Assembly: GCA_964577825.1 (NCBI GenBank)
Contig: CAZOBJ010000016.1
Location: 1-46,985 of the forward strand
Source: CAZOBJ01 sp964577825
GTDB lineage: Bacteria; Planctomycetota; SZUA-567; JAFGNG01
Direction: 5' to 3'
Length of the DNA: 46,985 nt
Shown here: positions 1 through 7,988 of the stretch, piece after piece
How the letters are laid out: each line of letters opens with the position of its first letter
How positions within the stretch are numbered: the stretch's first letter is position 1
The notes under the pieces: model-generated
What the model saw: the letters and a program-made list of their open reading frames with translations, nothing else
What the model was told of the DNA's origin: nothing
Database searches by the model: none
Translations under genes and position numbers: made by a program

Positions 1-574
1 GGCACACGCCCACCACGTCCACGAACGTGTCCACGCCCGAGACCTCGTGGAAGTGGACCTCGTCCACGCGCCGGCCGTGGATGGCCGCCTCGGCCTCGGC
101 CAGCCGCCGGAACACGGACGCCGCGCGGGCGCGCACGGACTCACCAATTCCGCTGCGCGCGAGCAGGTCCAACAGGTCCCCCAGCACCCGGCCGTGCGCG
201 TGGCCGTGGTCATGGTCGTGGGCAGGAACATGCGCCTCGGCATGGTCGTGCGCAGGAGCGTGCGTGTGGCCATGCGGATGCTCGTGGCCGTGGCCGTGCT
301 CGTGCGGATGCATGTGCGCGTGCTGGTGCGGATGCGCGTGGGCGTTGTCGTGCGGGTGGGTGTGCTCGTGGGGCTCACCCGGTTCGTGCACGAGCACCTG
401 CGTGGCGGCGATGCCGCCGCGCGACACTCGGCGCGCCTCCACGCGGCAGCCGTGCAGCCCGGCCGCGTCCACGGCCGCCTGCACGCGCGCGAGGTCGAAC
501 CCCAGGTCCACGAGCGACGCGAGCAACATGTCGCCGGCCGCGCCCGAGCCCAGGTCCAGGTGAAGATGCCGCAC
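1..574 (-). CDS. larC: LarC nickel-pincer cofactor nickel insertion protein, N-terminal part (partial)
   Basis: LarC inserts nickel into the pyridinium-bisthiocarboxylate mononucleotide that becomes the nickel-pincer cofactor of lactate racemase and related LarA enzymes. The first 191 residues are visible and the C-terminus runs off the left edge. The start reads VRHLHLDLGSGAAGDMLLAS, matching the family N-terminal pattern LDxxSGxxGDMxLG. Residues about 62-130 are a strongly His-rich stretch (alternating H with P, A, D, E), a probable metal-binding or storage segment that is longer than usual. The family motif EVHFHEV follows near the left edge. A GTG start is chosen because the conserved N-terminus begins there and AAAGGGA lies just upstream. 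No larA, larB or larE is in view. Family assignment is confident; the role of the His tract is inference. Confidence 0.9.
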   Translation of the reverse strand, partial: MRHLHLDLGSGAAGDMLLASLVDLGFDLARVQAAVDAAGLHGCRVEARRVSRGGIAATQVLVHEPGEPHEHTHPHDNAHAHPHQHAHMHPHEHGHGHEHPHGHTHAPAHDHAEAHVPAHDHDHGHAHGRVLGDLLDLLARSGIGESVRARAASVFRRLAEAEAAIHGRRVDEVHFHEVSGVDTFVDVVGVC

Positions 575-587
575 GGGTCCCTTTCAG

Positions 588-620
588 AAAAAACGCGGCA
601 GGTCCGTGGACCTGCCGCGT
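588..620 (-). terminator. Intrinsic terminator between the HEAT/receiver-like gene and larC
   Basis: A perfect 13-bp inverted repeat (ACGCGGCAGGTCC / GGACCTGCCGCGT, positions 593-605 and 608-620) is followed on the minus strand by six T. It ends only 13 nt before the larC GTG and directly abuts its AAAGGGA ribosome binding site. It may be a plain terminator for the upstream gene or an attenuator for larC. Confidence 0.9.
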
Positions 621-646
621 GGGTCTTCCCGGGTACCCGGGCCGGT

Positions 647-3361
647 CTACTCTTGCGTAGTGCCCACCCGCACGGCGCGCAGGTCTTGGGCCACGCGGTC
701 GACGTCGAGCTCCTCGGCGGCCAGGGCCCAGGCGGCCGCCTCCTGCATGGCGCGGTGCTCGCTCTCGTCGAGCACCGTGCGCTTGAGCTCGTGGTACTGG
801 CCCGCGGCGTCGATGGCCCCGATCGCGCGCAGGCACGCCGACCGCAGGTCCACCGAGTCCTGGCCGCGCACGATTCGGGACAGCTGCACGAGCCCGTCCT
901 TGGCCTGGAAGTGGCCCAGGGCCCGCGCCACCCGCATGCGCAGCGGGTCGTCCGCAGGCTCGGTGCGCGTGCGCAGGATCTCGATCAAGGCCTCGATCTG
1001 CCGGCCCGTGATCGTGCCCTGCGCCACCTGCTTGTCGAGCTCGCGCAAGCCCGCGCTCGCGTGCAGGGCCATCTCCTGGGCGGCCTGGCGCGTGTAGTTC
1101 TCCTGGGAGAGCGGGTTGACCTGGGTCATGTCCCGCACGGCCGACAGCCACGCGTCGGCGCCTTCCTCCTCGGAGACCAGCCGCGCGTTCTGCGGGTCCT
1201 TGAGCATCTCGTCGAAGGCCTGGCGCACGCGCTTGCGCGACACCTCGTCGGTGATCAGGGCCACGGGCACCGGCCGGGTGGGCGCGTATTGCCTGAGGTC
1301 GAGCACCGTGCGCATGGCGTCGTATCCGGACAGCTCATCGGCCAGGAACACGTTCACATAGGTGCTGGTGAGCCCTTCCTCGGCGGCGAGCATCATGTCC
1401 GCGGTGATCTCCCCGGTCTCCAGCGCCAGCACCCGGCTCTGGGCTTCCTCCTCCAGGATGCGCTTGAGGCGCTCGCGGTCGTCGCGGTCCTCCAGGCTCA
1501 CCAACGCGACCGTGCGCCTGCGCGCGCCGCCGCGCAGACGGGCCAGCGCGTCGTAGATACCGCGCTCGGGATCGTCGAACTTGGGACTTTCGATCACCTG
1601 CACCACATATCGGCGCTCCGGGAACTGGCGCCGCAACAGGGGCACTCGCTCCGGGCTTGTGATGATGGTCAGGGGAAGAGGACTGCCCTCGACCAGGGGC
1701 AGCATCTGCAGCCGCGCCTGGATATGAGCGAACTCCTCCAGGTCCCCGTCCACGAAGATCGCGTCCTTGGGCGGCCAGCGCACGGCCCGGTCCACGCCCG
1801 CGCGCCCCGAGGGCGCGGTCAGCACCTGGACCCCGCGCTTGCTCAACAGCTCCTCCACGCGCCGGCGCAGGTCCACGTCGTGGCTGATCACCAGAAGCAC
1901 GGGCGAGACCTCTTCCAGGGACCCGGACACGAGCGCGGGCACCAGCTGCGGATAGTCGGGCGCCGAGGTGGGATACCCGATGCGCACCAGGCAATTGGCG
2001 GCGGCCACGCGCACGCGCTGATCCGCGAACTGGAGGGCCAGGCGCAGGGGATGCGCCGGCCTGGCCGACGCCTCCTCGGCCTGGGCGCCCTCCTCCGCGG
2101 CGGGCGGGGCGCCGTCGTATGCGGAGATGTCTTCCCACCGGGCGGTGCGCTCCAGGCTGTGGATGGCGGCCACCGCGGTCTCCACCTTCCCGTCGGCGAG
2201 CGCCTTGGCCAGCACCTGGGTCAGGAGCCGCGGCCCCACGACGCGGGCGATGCAATCATTCTTGCGCGTGTGCTCCATCCACTCCTTCGCGTACTGGAGG
2301 TTCTCTTCCGCGTCCGGCCGGGTCACGCCGCGCAGGGACAACGCCTGGCTGAAGAATTCCATGCGTGCCTGCTGGTCGAAGTACAGGCTTGCGAGCAACA
2401 CCGGGAACCGCACCTGCTCGGGCGCGAGTTCCATGCCCTCCATGCTCCGCTTCTCACACATCACGCCGGGGAAGGCGAACTCCTGGACCTTCTCCCAGGT
2501 GAGCTTCTGCTCGGCCTCGTTCCAGTGCCACAGTACCCCGTCGCGGCGTTGGGTCTCCTCGTCCACGCCGGGGCCGCGGAGGTAGTACCGGTCCGCCTCC
2601 ATGTACAAGTATTCGGTCGCCGACGGCAGGGCGTCCGGCTCGCGACCGGTGACCTTCTTGAGCACGAGCCCGGCCCATTTGTGCACCATGGGCGACTGGC
2701 CAGGCTCCTCGTACACCTGCTTGACCGGCGCGAGCACCCGCCTGGACGGAGGCTCGACGTCCATGAGCGCGCGCACCACGCCCTGGCGTTGGAGGTCGTC
2801 GTCGGTCTTTAGGGCCTCCAGCAGCGGGAACACCGCGTCCCGGCCCAATTGCGCGAGCAGGAACCCGGCGTTGACGCGCTGGTCTTGGCTCACGCCGCTC
2901 TTGAGGTGCTCGACGAGCTCGGGCACCGCGTATTGGCCCAGCTGCCCCACCTCGCGGATGTCGCGGGCCCCGCCTTCGAGCGCGCCCTGGACCACGGCCT
3001 CGATGTGCTCGGGCTCGAGCATGAGCTTCTGCGCGTGGAGTTGCGCGCGCCGAAGAATCTCCACCGGGGCTCGTCCGAGGTCGCGCCCCTCCCGACGGAA
3101 CGTGGCCATCCGACTCAGAATCGCCTCGCCCACGATCTCCCGCAAGCGGAAGGCCTCCTCATTCGTCGGATCTTTGGAAAGAAGCGCGTCGAGCTTCGCG
3201 CGCGCCGAGTAGTACTCGCGAAGCTCGAAATGATCGATCGCGTGTTCGAGAAGAGGCTTCATGTCCTCGGTGCGGCCCGCTTCCCCGGCTGGGAGCGCCG
3301 CCGACCAGCCGAGCAGAATCGCGAGGACCGCCCCCAGCCCCAGTCGCCTGGCTGCCCGCAT
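647..3361 (-). CDS. Exported HEAT-repeat protein with two receiver-like domains
   Basis: A 904-residue protein of unknown role. It starts with a signal peptide (basic start, hydrophobic core, cleavage near LPAGEA, residue ~25). A TPR-like helical segment follows (about 30-70), then HEAT-like helical repeats (about 130-240), a long middle part, and two successive stretches that look like response-regulator receiver folds. The first (about 485-600) has beta-1 VLLVISHDVD and a beta-3 acidic turn FVDGDL. The second (about 612-740) has VALVSLEDRDD and VFLADELSG. HEAT-like repeats return at about 770-890. No DNA-binding or kinase domain is visible. A receiver-like fold behind a signal peptide is unusual, since receivers normally act in the cytoplasm. 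It has its own promoter at 3428-3455 and a terminator after it, so it is probably monocistronic. The gene is confident; domain calls are by eye. Confidence 0.85.
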   Translation of the reverse strand: MRAARRLGLGAVLAILLGWSAALPAGEAGRTEDMKPLLEHAIDHFELREYYSARAKLDALLSKDPTNEEAFRLREIVGEAILSRMATFRREGRDLGRAPVEILRRAQLHAQKLMLEPEHIEAVVQGALEGGARDIREVGQLGQYAVPELVEHLKSGVSQDQRVNAGFLLAQLGRDAVFPLLEALKTDDDLQRQGVVRALMDVEPPSRRVLAPVKQVYEEPGQSPMVHKWAGLVLKKVTGREPDALPSATEYLYMEADRYYLRGPGVDEETQRRDGVLWHWNEAEQKLTWEKVQEFAFPGVMCEKRSMEGMELAPEQVRFPVLLASLYFDQQARMEFFSQALSLRGVTRPDAEENLQYAKEWMEHTRKNDCIARVVGPRLLTQVLAKALADGKVETAVAAIHSLERTARWEDISAYDGAPPAAEEGAQAEEASARPAHPLRLALQFADQRVRVAAANCLVRIGYPTSAPDYPQLVPALVSGSLEEVSPVLLVISHDVDLRRRVEELLSKRGVQVLTAPSGRAGVDRAVRWPPKDAIFVDGDLEEFAHIQARLQMLPLVEGSPLPLTIITSPERVPLLRRQFPERRYVVQVIESPKFDDPERGIYDALARLRGGARRRTVALVSLEDRDDRERLKRILEEEAQSRVLALETGEITADMMLAAEEGLTSTYVNVFLADELSGYDAMRTVLDLRQYAPTRPVPVALITDEVSRKRVRQAFDEMLKDPQNARLVSEEEGADAWLSAVRDMTQVNPLSQENYTRQAAQEMALHASAGLRELDKQVAQGTITGRQIEALIEILRTRTEPADDPLRMRVARALGHFQAKDGLVQLSRIVRGQDSVDLRSACLRAIGAIDAAGQYHELKRTVLDESEHRAMQEAAAWALAAEELDVDRVAQDLRAVRVGTTQE

Positions 3362-3427
3362 GTCAGACTCCTTCCAGAGAAGACGGGGGCCCCCGCACTG
3401 GGGGCTCTGACCCCGTGTTAGAGGACC

Positions 3428-3455
3428 ATCCTAGGAATCCCGACCGGCAAGTCAA
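3428..3455 (-). promoter_or_regulatory. Promoter of the HEAT/receiver-like gene
   Basis: TTGACT, a 16-bp spacer and TAGGAT on the minus strand, about 67 nt upstream of the ATG at 3361. The same TTGACT/TAGGAT pair recurs at 9056-9084. Confidence 0.7.
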
Positions 3456-3493
3456 GCCGTTTCCCGCGCTCTCCTGCGCATCAAATGGCCTAC

Positions 3494-3522
3494 TTGCGTC
3501 CCGCGGGCCCGGCGCCTATGAT
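3494..3522 (+). promoter_or_regulatory. Promoter of the URO-D-like gene
   Basis: TTGCGT, a 17-bp spacer and TATGAT, with the ATG of the next gene 33 nt beyond the -10 box. It lies back to back with the minus-strand promoter at 3428-3455. Confidence 0.75.
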
Positions 3523-3555
3523 GGACCGGCCAAGCCAACCCCTTGGGAGCGCGGC

Positions 3556-4638
3556 ATGAGCATCGAGTTTTCCGCTGAAGGTTGGGCCCGTGTGCGAGCC
3601 TCTGCGCAGGCGTGGTGGCGGGGCGAGTTGGACCGGCCTCTCGTGCAGGTGCGCCTGCCGCGCGAGCCGGACCGTCCCCCGCCGCAGTTGCCGGCGGACC
3701 TCTACTCACCCCAGGCGATGTACGACCTGGAGGTGCCTATCGACCAGGTCGTGGACCGTTGGGACTACCTGCTCGCCCGCGAGCGGTACCTGGGCGACGG
3801 GTATCCGTACGTGCACCCGAACATGGGCCCCGGCGCGCTGGCCGCATTCCTGGGCGCCCGGCCCCAGGTGGGCGCGCGCACCGTGTGGTTCCAGGCCCCG
3901 GACCCGGGGGACATCGCCGACCTGCGCCTTCGCTTCGATCCGGATACCGTGTGGTTCCAGCGTCTGCTCGCGTTCTGCGAAGAGGCGGCAAAGCGTTGGG
4001 AAGGGCGCGTGCTCGTGGCAACCCCGGACCTCGGGGGGAACCTGGACGTCGTGCAGAGCTTCCGTCCCGGGCCGCAGCTCTTCCTCGACTTGATCGACAC
4101 CCCGGAGGAGGTCGAGCGCCTGGTCTGGGAGGTCTACGAGGCCTGGTGGCAGGCCTTCGACGCGATCCGCGAGGCGCTGCAACCCGCCAACCCCGGGTAC
4201 AGCGCCTGGTGCAAGATGTACTCCGAGACGCCGTACTACATTCTTCAGTGCGACGCGAGCGCCATGATTTCGCCGGACATGTTCGCCCGGTTCGCGCTGC
4301 CGGAGATCGAGGCGAGCGCCCGGCGGCTGGACAACCCCTTCTACCACCTCGACGGCGTGGACGCCCTGCCCAACCTGGACGCGCTGCTTGGCATCGACGC
4401 GCTCAAGGGCGTGCAGTGGGTGCCGGGCGCGGGCCAACCCGAACGCGACCAGTGGCCCGAGGTCTACCGCAAGATCCGCGCCGCGGGCAAGCTCTCCCAG
4501 CTCTCGGGTCGCTGCGCGTATCTGGATGCGGTCCGCGCGCAGCTGGGCAGTGCCCGGGGGTTCGTGCTCTTCGCCGACGACCTGACCGACGAACACGAGG
4601 CGCGCGCGTTCCTGGACCGCCACCAGGTCCCCGCCTGA
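3556..4638 (+). CDS. Uroporphyrinogen decarboxylase (URO-D) superfamily protein
   Basis: A 360-residue soluble protein of the URO-D-like TIM-barrel superfamily, which includes heme-pathway decarboxylase and many corrinoid-dependent methyltransferases. Visible hallmarks are an Asp/Trp-rich N-terminal part, a central segment LFLDLIDTPEEVERLV, the pattern DASAMISPDMFARFALPEIE (residues ~235-255), then YHLDGVDALPNLDALL and GVQWVPGAG. These are typical of the divergent uncharacterised branch rather than HemE, because the HemE N-terminal signature is absent. There is no neighbouring corrinoid protein, so substrate and partner are unknown. The ATG at 3556 is used because it lies just after a clear promoter and behind GGGAGC; upstream extension would precede the promoter. 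It is probably followed by the separate tRNA transcription unit. Confidence 0.8.
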   Translation: MSIEFSAEGWARVRASAQAWWRGELDRPLVQVRLPREPDRPPPQLPADLYSPQAMYDLEVPIDQVVDRWDYLLARERYLGDGYPYVHPNMGPGALAAFLGARPQVGARTVWFQAPDPGDIADLRLRFDPDTVWFQRLLAFCEEAAKRWEGRVLVATPDLGGNLDVVQSFRPGPQLFLDLIDTPEEVERLVWEVYEAWWQAFDAIREALQPANPGYSAWCKMYSETPYYILQCDASAMISPDMFARFALPEIEASARRLDNPFYHLDGVDALPNLDALLGIDALKGVQWVPGAGQPERDQWPEVYRKIRAAGKLSQLSGRCAYLDAVRAQLGSARGFVLFADDLTDEHEARAFLDRHQVPA

Positions 4639-4650
4639 CCGGGGACGCGG

Positions 4651-4679
4651 TTGCGCGCCGCGGGGCGGGCTCGTATGAT
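4651..4679 (+). promoter_or_regulatory. Promoter of tRNA-Leu
   Basis: TTGCGC, a 17-bp spacer and TATGAT, ending 45 nt before the mature tRNA 5' end. It may also drive the acetyltransferase gene that begins 25 nt after the tRNA. Confidence 0.75.
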
Positions 4680-4724
4680 GACCGCCGGTCCGGTCGGGCG
4701 CGGCCGGACCGTGGCGCCCCTGCC

Positions 4725-4810
4725 GGGCGAGTGGCGGAACGGCAGACGCAGGGGACTTAAAATCCTCGGAGCGAAAGCTCGTGCGGGTTCGACTCCCGCC
4801 TCGCCCACCA
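4725..4810 (+). tRNA. tRNA-Leu (anticodon UAA), CCA encoded
   Basis: An 86-nt class II tRNA. The acceptor stem GGGCGAG pairs with CTCGCCC. The anticodon stem GGGGA/TCCTC carries loop CTTAAAA (anticodon TAA). There is a long variable arm (GGAGC GAAA GCTC) and a T arm with GGTTCGACTCC. Discriminator A and CCA are encoded. No terminator lies between it and the next gene. Confidence 0.96.
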
Positions 4811-4835
4811 CCCCGCCCTGGATGCGGAGAACCCC

Positions 4836-5414
4836 GTGCCCGCGGACCCGGATTACTTCGTCCACCCGTCGAGCGTCATCGACCCGCCCGCGCACATCGG
4901 CGCCGGCACGCGGGTCTGGCACTTCTGCCACGTGATGGCCGGCGCGCGCATCGGGCGCGAATGCGTGCTCGGGCAGAACGTGTTCGTGGCCGCAACCGCG
5001 GTGCTCGGCGACCGCGTGCACATCCAGAACAACGTGTCCGTCTACGACGGGGTGGTGCTGGAGGACGAGGTCTTCTGCGGGCCAAGCGTCGTGTTCACGA
5101 ACGTGCGCACGCCGCGCACGTTCGTGAGCCGCCGCGACGCGTACGAGCCCACGCGCGTGTGCCGCGGCGCATCCCTGGGAGCCAACGCCACCGTGATTTG
5201 CGGGGCCACGATCGGCGCCTACGCCCTGGTCGGCGCCGGGGCGGTAGTCACCTGCGACGTGCCGCCCCACGGCCTTGTGTACGGCAATCCGGCGCGACTG
5301 CACGGCTGGGTGTGTACGTGCGGCGAGGCGCTTCCGACCCCGGTGCCGTCCGCGACGTGCCGCGCGTGCGCGCGGGCCTATACGCTCACCGCAGGCGGTC
5401 TGCAGGCGCAGTGA
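4836..5414 (+). CDS. WbpD/WlbB-like left-handed beta-helix N-acetyltransferase
   Basis: A 192-residue hexapeptide-repeat acyltransferase resembling WbpD/WlbB, which N-acetylates the 3-amino group of UDP-2-acetamido-3-amino-2,3-dideoxy-glucuronate during O-antigen or surface-sugar synthesis. Repeats such as IGAGTRVWHFCHVMAGARIG and LGANATVICGATIGAYALVG form the beta helix, with the loop HIQNNVSVYDGV. The end NPARLHGWVCTCG plus CRAC suggests the C-terminal zinc ribbon seen in many relatives. The GTG start is behind GGAGA, only 25 nt after tRNA-Leu, implying co-transcription. The expected dehydrogenase and aminotransferase partners are not in view. It converges with the next gene with no spacing between the stop codons. 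Family confident; exact sugar substrate is inference. Confidence 0.85.
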   Translation: MPADPDYFVHPSSVIDPPAHIGAGTRVWHFCHVMAGARIGRECVLGQNVFVAATAVLGDRVHIQNNVSVYDGVVLEDEVFCGPSVVFTNVRTPRTFVSRRDAYEPTRVCRGASLGANATVICGATIGAYALVGAGAVVTCDVPPHGLVYGNPARLHGWVCTCGEALPTPVPSATCRACARAYTLTAGGLQAQ

Positions 5415-6209
5415 CTACGGCCACAGGATGTCCTGGGGCCGGTGCACGGTCTTCTCCAGGATCTGCGAGTCGATGCGTGCGCCCTTGCCGCTGAATCGGT
5501 CCAGCGCTCCGCTGTCCAGGAACTGCCAGCGGATCGTCACCGGGAACTCCTGCTCGTAGGGCTTGGCCTCGGCCACCCGGCCCATGGCCTCGCGCGCGCC
5601 GTCCTCGATCAGTTGCCAGGCGCGCTTGGGCGCGGGCGACCAGGCGCACTGGCGCGCGAGCCCGCGCTTGACCTCCACGGTCACCGGTTGGTCGCCCAGG
5701 AACTCGCGCGCCTCGCGGCAGGTGTGGTCGTCGCCCGTCACCAGGACCACGGGCGCGCCCATCGCGCCGAACGCGATGGCGCTCTGCTCGGCCTCGCCCA
5801 CCAGCCGCCCGTTGATCCACACGTTGTTCAGGGCCTTGCTGCTCTGCGTGTGGCACAGCACCCCGCCCGGGGTGTTGGCCCGCGCGTGGTACCCGAGCAA
5901 GAACACGGCGTCGAACTGCGCCTCGGCGATGGCCTGCCACACCGACTCGACCTGGTTGTGCCCGCCCAGGATCATCTCCAGCCGCTCGTCGAACGAGCCC
6001 AGGTCCAGCGGCCCCCCGTGGCCGTGCAGCCCGTCGGCCACGACCTGCGTTGCCCCGCCCGCGAACGCGCCGCGCACCGCGGCGTTGACCTCTTCGCGCT
6101 GCAGGCGCAACGCCCCGAGGTTCGGGGCCGAGCCGTGCCCGTCGCGCGTCTGCTGGAAGCTGTACACGCCGCACACGCCTTCGAGGTCCGTGGCGATGAA
6201 GACCTTCAT
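5415..6209 (-). CDS. dppA: M55-family D-aminopeptidase (DppA-like)
   Basis: A 264-residue zinc peptidase of family M55, which in Bacillus subtilis DppA removes N-terminal D-amino acids from short peptides. Metal ligand positions known for the family are present: D8 and E10 in IATDLEG, His in DGLHGHGG (62/64), H108 in LLGYHARANTPGG and E139 in NGRLVGEAE. The proposed catalytic His120 sits in LCHTQS. Length is normal and there is no signal peptide. The ATG lies behind AGGAGAACCC. It follows the Nif3-like gene by 46 nt on the same strand and is probably co-transcribed with it. A cytoplasmic role in recycling D-Ala-containing peptidoglycan peptides is a reasonable inference. Confidence 0.9.
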   Translation of the reverse strand: MKVFIATDLEGVCGVYSFQQTRDGHGSAPNLGALRLQREEVNAAVRGAFAGGATQVVADGLHGHGGPLDLGSFDERLEMILGGHNQVESVWQAIAEAQFDAVFLLGYHARANTPGGVLCHTQSSKALNNVWINGRLVGEAEQSAIAFGAMGAPVVLVTGDDHTCREAREFLGDQPVTVEVKRGLARQCAWSPAPKRAWQLIEDGAREAMGRVAEAKPYEQEFPVTIRWQFLDSGALDRFSGKGARIDSQILEKTVHRPQDILWP

Positions 6210-6255
6210 CGGGTTCTCCTTTCCGGCGGCCCCCGCGTTCGCAGACCGGCCCGGG

Positions 6256-7356
6256 CTACAGATTCCGGAACAGCGCCGCCCGGTCGCGGCTCACCGAGAA
6301 CCGCACCCCGGGCACGAGCCCGCGCAGCCGGCGGGCCAGCGGCGCGAGCACCGGGCGTTCGCTCGCCCCGTGGCCCAGGCGCACGATGGACAAGCCGAAC
6401 CACGGCGCATCCTGGGCCTCGTGGTACCCGCACTCGCCGGTGACGAGAACCTGCGCGCCCGCGCGCGCGGCCTGCGCAAGCGGGGCGCCCTGGCCCGTCC
6501 ACACGGCCAGGCGACGCACCCGTCGGCCGGGGGCCCCGTGCACCTGCACGCCCGGCGCGCGCAGCCGCCGGGCCAGCGCATCGGCGAGCGCGCCCAGGCG
6601 CACCGCCTCGGCGCGGTCGCCGACCCGGCCCAGGCCGAAGTCTATCGATTCGTCCAGGCGTGTAAAGTCGTACGCGGGCATCTCGTACGGATGGGACTTG
6701 CGCAGCGCCGCCTCCACCGCGGCCCGGTCGCGCTCGCGCAGCCGGGTCTCCAGCCGATATTCGTCAGCCTCCTCCAGCCGTCCGGCGCGTCCCAGGTACG
6801 GCCGCGCCCCCGCGCCGGGCAGAAACGTACCCGTGCCCCGCACGCCGAACGTGCACTGCGAGTACGCTCCGTACCGGCCCGCGCCCGCGGCGCACACGGC
6901 CCTGCGCACCTTCTCCAGCGCCCCGGCGGGCACGAACGCGGTGAGCTTGAGGAACGGCTCGCGCCGGGTCACCTGTAGGGGCGCACGCTCCGGGCCCATG
7001 CCCGCGGCATCGGCCAAGACGTCGGCCACGCCCCCGGGCGCGGCGTCCAGGTTCGTATGCGCGCTGTACACGACCAGGTTCGCGTTCAGGATCGCTCCGG
7101 CCAGCGCGCCGTCGGGCTCCTCGGCCTGTAGAGAAGAGAGACCCCGGTAGAACGGGGGGTGATGGGTGAGGAGCATCTGCGCGCCCCGCCGGCGGGCCTC
7201 GGCCACGGTGGCCGGGCTCGCGTCCAGGGCCAGGAGGACCCGGCGCACGGGCTGCGCGTGCGAGCCGGCCCGCAGGCCCACCGGATCGCCCTCGACCGCG
7301 AGCGCGGGCGGGGCGCAGGCCTCCATGGCGCGGATCACATCCTCGGCGCGTGCCAC
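6256..7356 (-). CDS. Nif3-like dinuclear metal centre protein (DUF34, long form)
   Basis: A 366-residue member of the Nif3/DUF34 family, the long form with a CutA/PII-like insert between two halves (as in YqfO). Metal-site residues are visible: His65-His66 in LTHHPPF, H100 and D104 in SAHTNLD, and H329 and E333 in LGHGASE. The inserted domain spans about residues 130-235 (LTAFVPAGALEKVRRAV to SHPYEMPAYDF). The family is sometimes annotated as GTP cyclohydrolase I type 2, but its cellular role is unresolved. Start is GTG behind GAGGAC. It sits upstream of the M55 peptidase and downstream of a hairpin at 7404-7431. Confidence 0.92.
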   Translation of the reverse strand: MARAEDVIRAMEACAPPALAVEGDPVGLRAGSHAQPVRRVLLALDASPATVAEARRRGAQMLLTHHPPFYRGLSSLQAEEPDGALAGAILNANLVVYSAHTNLDAAPGGVADVLADAAGMGPERAPLQVTRREPFLKLTAFVPAGALEKVRRAVCAAGAGRYGAYSQCTFGVRGTGTFLPGAGARPYLGRAGRLEEADEYRLETRLRERDRAAVEAALRKSHPYEMPAYDFTRLDESIDFGLGRVGDRAEAVRLGALADALARRLRAPGVQVHGAPGRRVRRLAVWTGQGAPLAQAARAGAQVLVTGECGYHEAQDAPWFGLSIVRLGHGASERPVLAPLARRLRGLVPGVRFSVSRDRAALFRNL

Positions 7357-7403
7357 GGGCCGTCCTCACGAGCTGCCCGGGAGCGGGCGGCGACCGAAGA
7401 ACA

Positions 7404-7431
7404 CGGCCGCATAGGGCTTCCTATGCGGCCG
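7404..7431 (-). terminator. Hairpin after the glutaredoxin gene, possible terminator
   Basis: A perfect 12-bp stem (CGGCCGCATAGG / CCTATGCGGCCG) with a 4-nt loop, followed on the minus strand by TGTTCTT, which is only moderately T-rich. It separates the glutaredoxin gene from the Nif3-like gene. It could be a weak terminator or a processing/regulatory hairpin. Confidence 0.5.
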
Positions 7432-7488
7432 CATACGCCCCGCCGGACCGGGCGGGGCTCCCCCCTCACGCGCGCGGGGCGCCCCTGC

Positions 7489-7770
7489 TCAGGCTCCAAC
7501 CCGTTCCTGCTGCTGCCGATGCACCTGTTTGAGGGCCTTCATCGCAGCAGTGTAGTCCATGATCTTCTCGCCCACTCGGATCAGAGGCAGTCGATTCATC
7601 TCCGAGTAGGCGGCCAACACGTCCACGGACCCGTCCTCGCGCCACCCCTCGTGATAGGCCGTGAACTCCCGGATGTCGTGGTCCTCGTACGGCACGCCCA
7701 AGCGGCGCAGCTTGTCCTTGGCCCGCACGCAGAACTCGCACCCCGGCTTGCCGTAGACGTGCACGACCAT
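7489..7770 (-). CDS. Small glutaredoxin-like protein
   Basis: A 93-residue thioredoxin-fold protein with the redox motif CEFC (residues 11-14) after VVHVYGKPG, and the cis-Pro region NRLPLIRVGEKIMDY. It belongs to the glutaredoxin/NrdH-like group, which exchanges disulfides with ribonucleotide reductase or other proteins. Which partner it serves is not shown. The ATG start is preceded by a strong GGAGGAGCTCG ribosome binding site, so the much longer upstream open frame is not used. The promoter candidate at 7961-7988 would give a ~185-nt leader. Confidence 0.85.
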   Translation of the reverse strand: MVVHVYGKPGCEFCVRAKDKLRRLGVPYEDHDIREFTAYHEGWREDGSVDVLAAYSEMNRLPLIRVGEKIMDYTAAMKALKQVHRQQQERVGA

Positions 7771-7960
7771 CGAGCTCCTCCTCCCTCGCGTCCTTGCGAC
7801 CCGTCCCGTTCCCTGCTCCGCTCGCGGCGCCCCTGCGCGGGCCCCCGCGCCACTCGAGCGGACTATCGTCTCGGTGTTGCCTTGTTCCGAATGGAATCTC
7901 GTTCGTTTTGAGTGAGCACGAGGTCTGGGCTCCATGGTGCTCGTTGGATTCAGTGTTCGA

Positions 7961-7988
7961 ATCATAGAGTGGGCCTCGACGGAGTCAA
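7961..7988 (-). promoter_or_regulatory. Promoter upstream of the glutaredoxin gene
   Basis: TTGACT, a 16-bp spacer and TATGAT on the minus strand. The -10 box is about 190 nt from the glutaredoxin ATG, leaving an unusually long leader or a separate small transcript. Confidence 0.65.

Noticed and set aside
47..2812. A 921-residue plus-strand open frame
   Set aside because: It is antisense to larC and the HEAT/receiver-like gene and has no start signal or recognisable motif.
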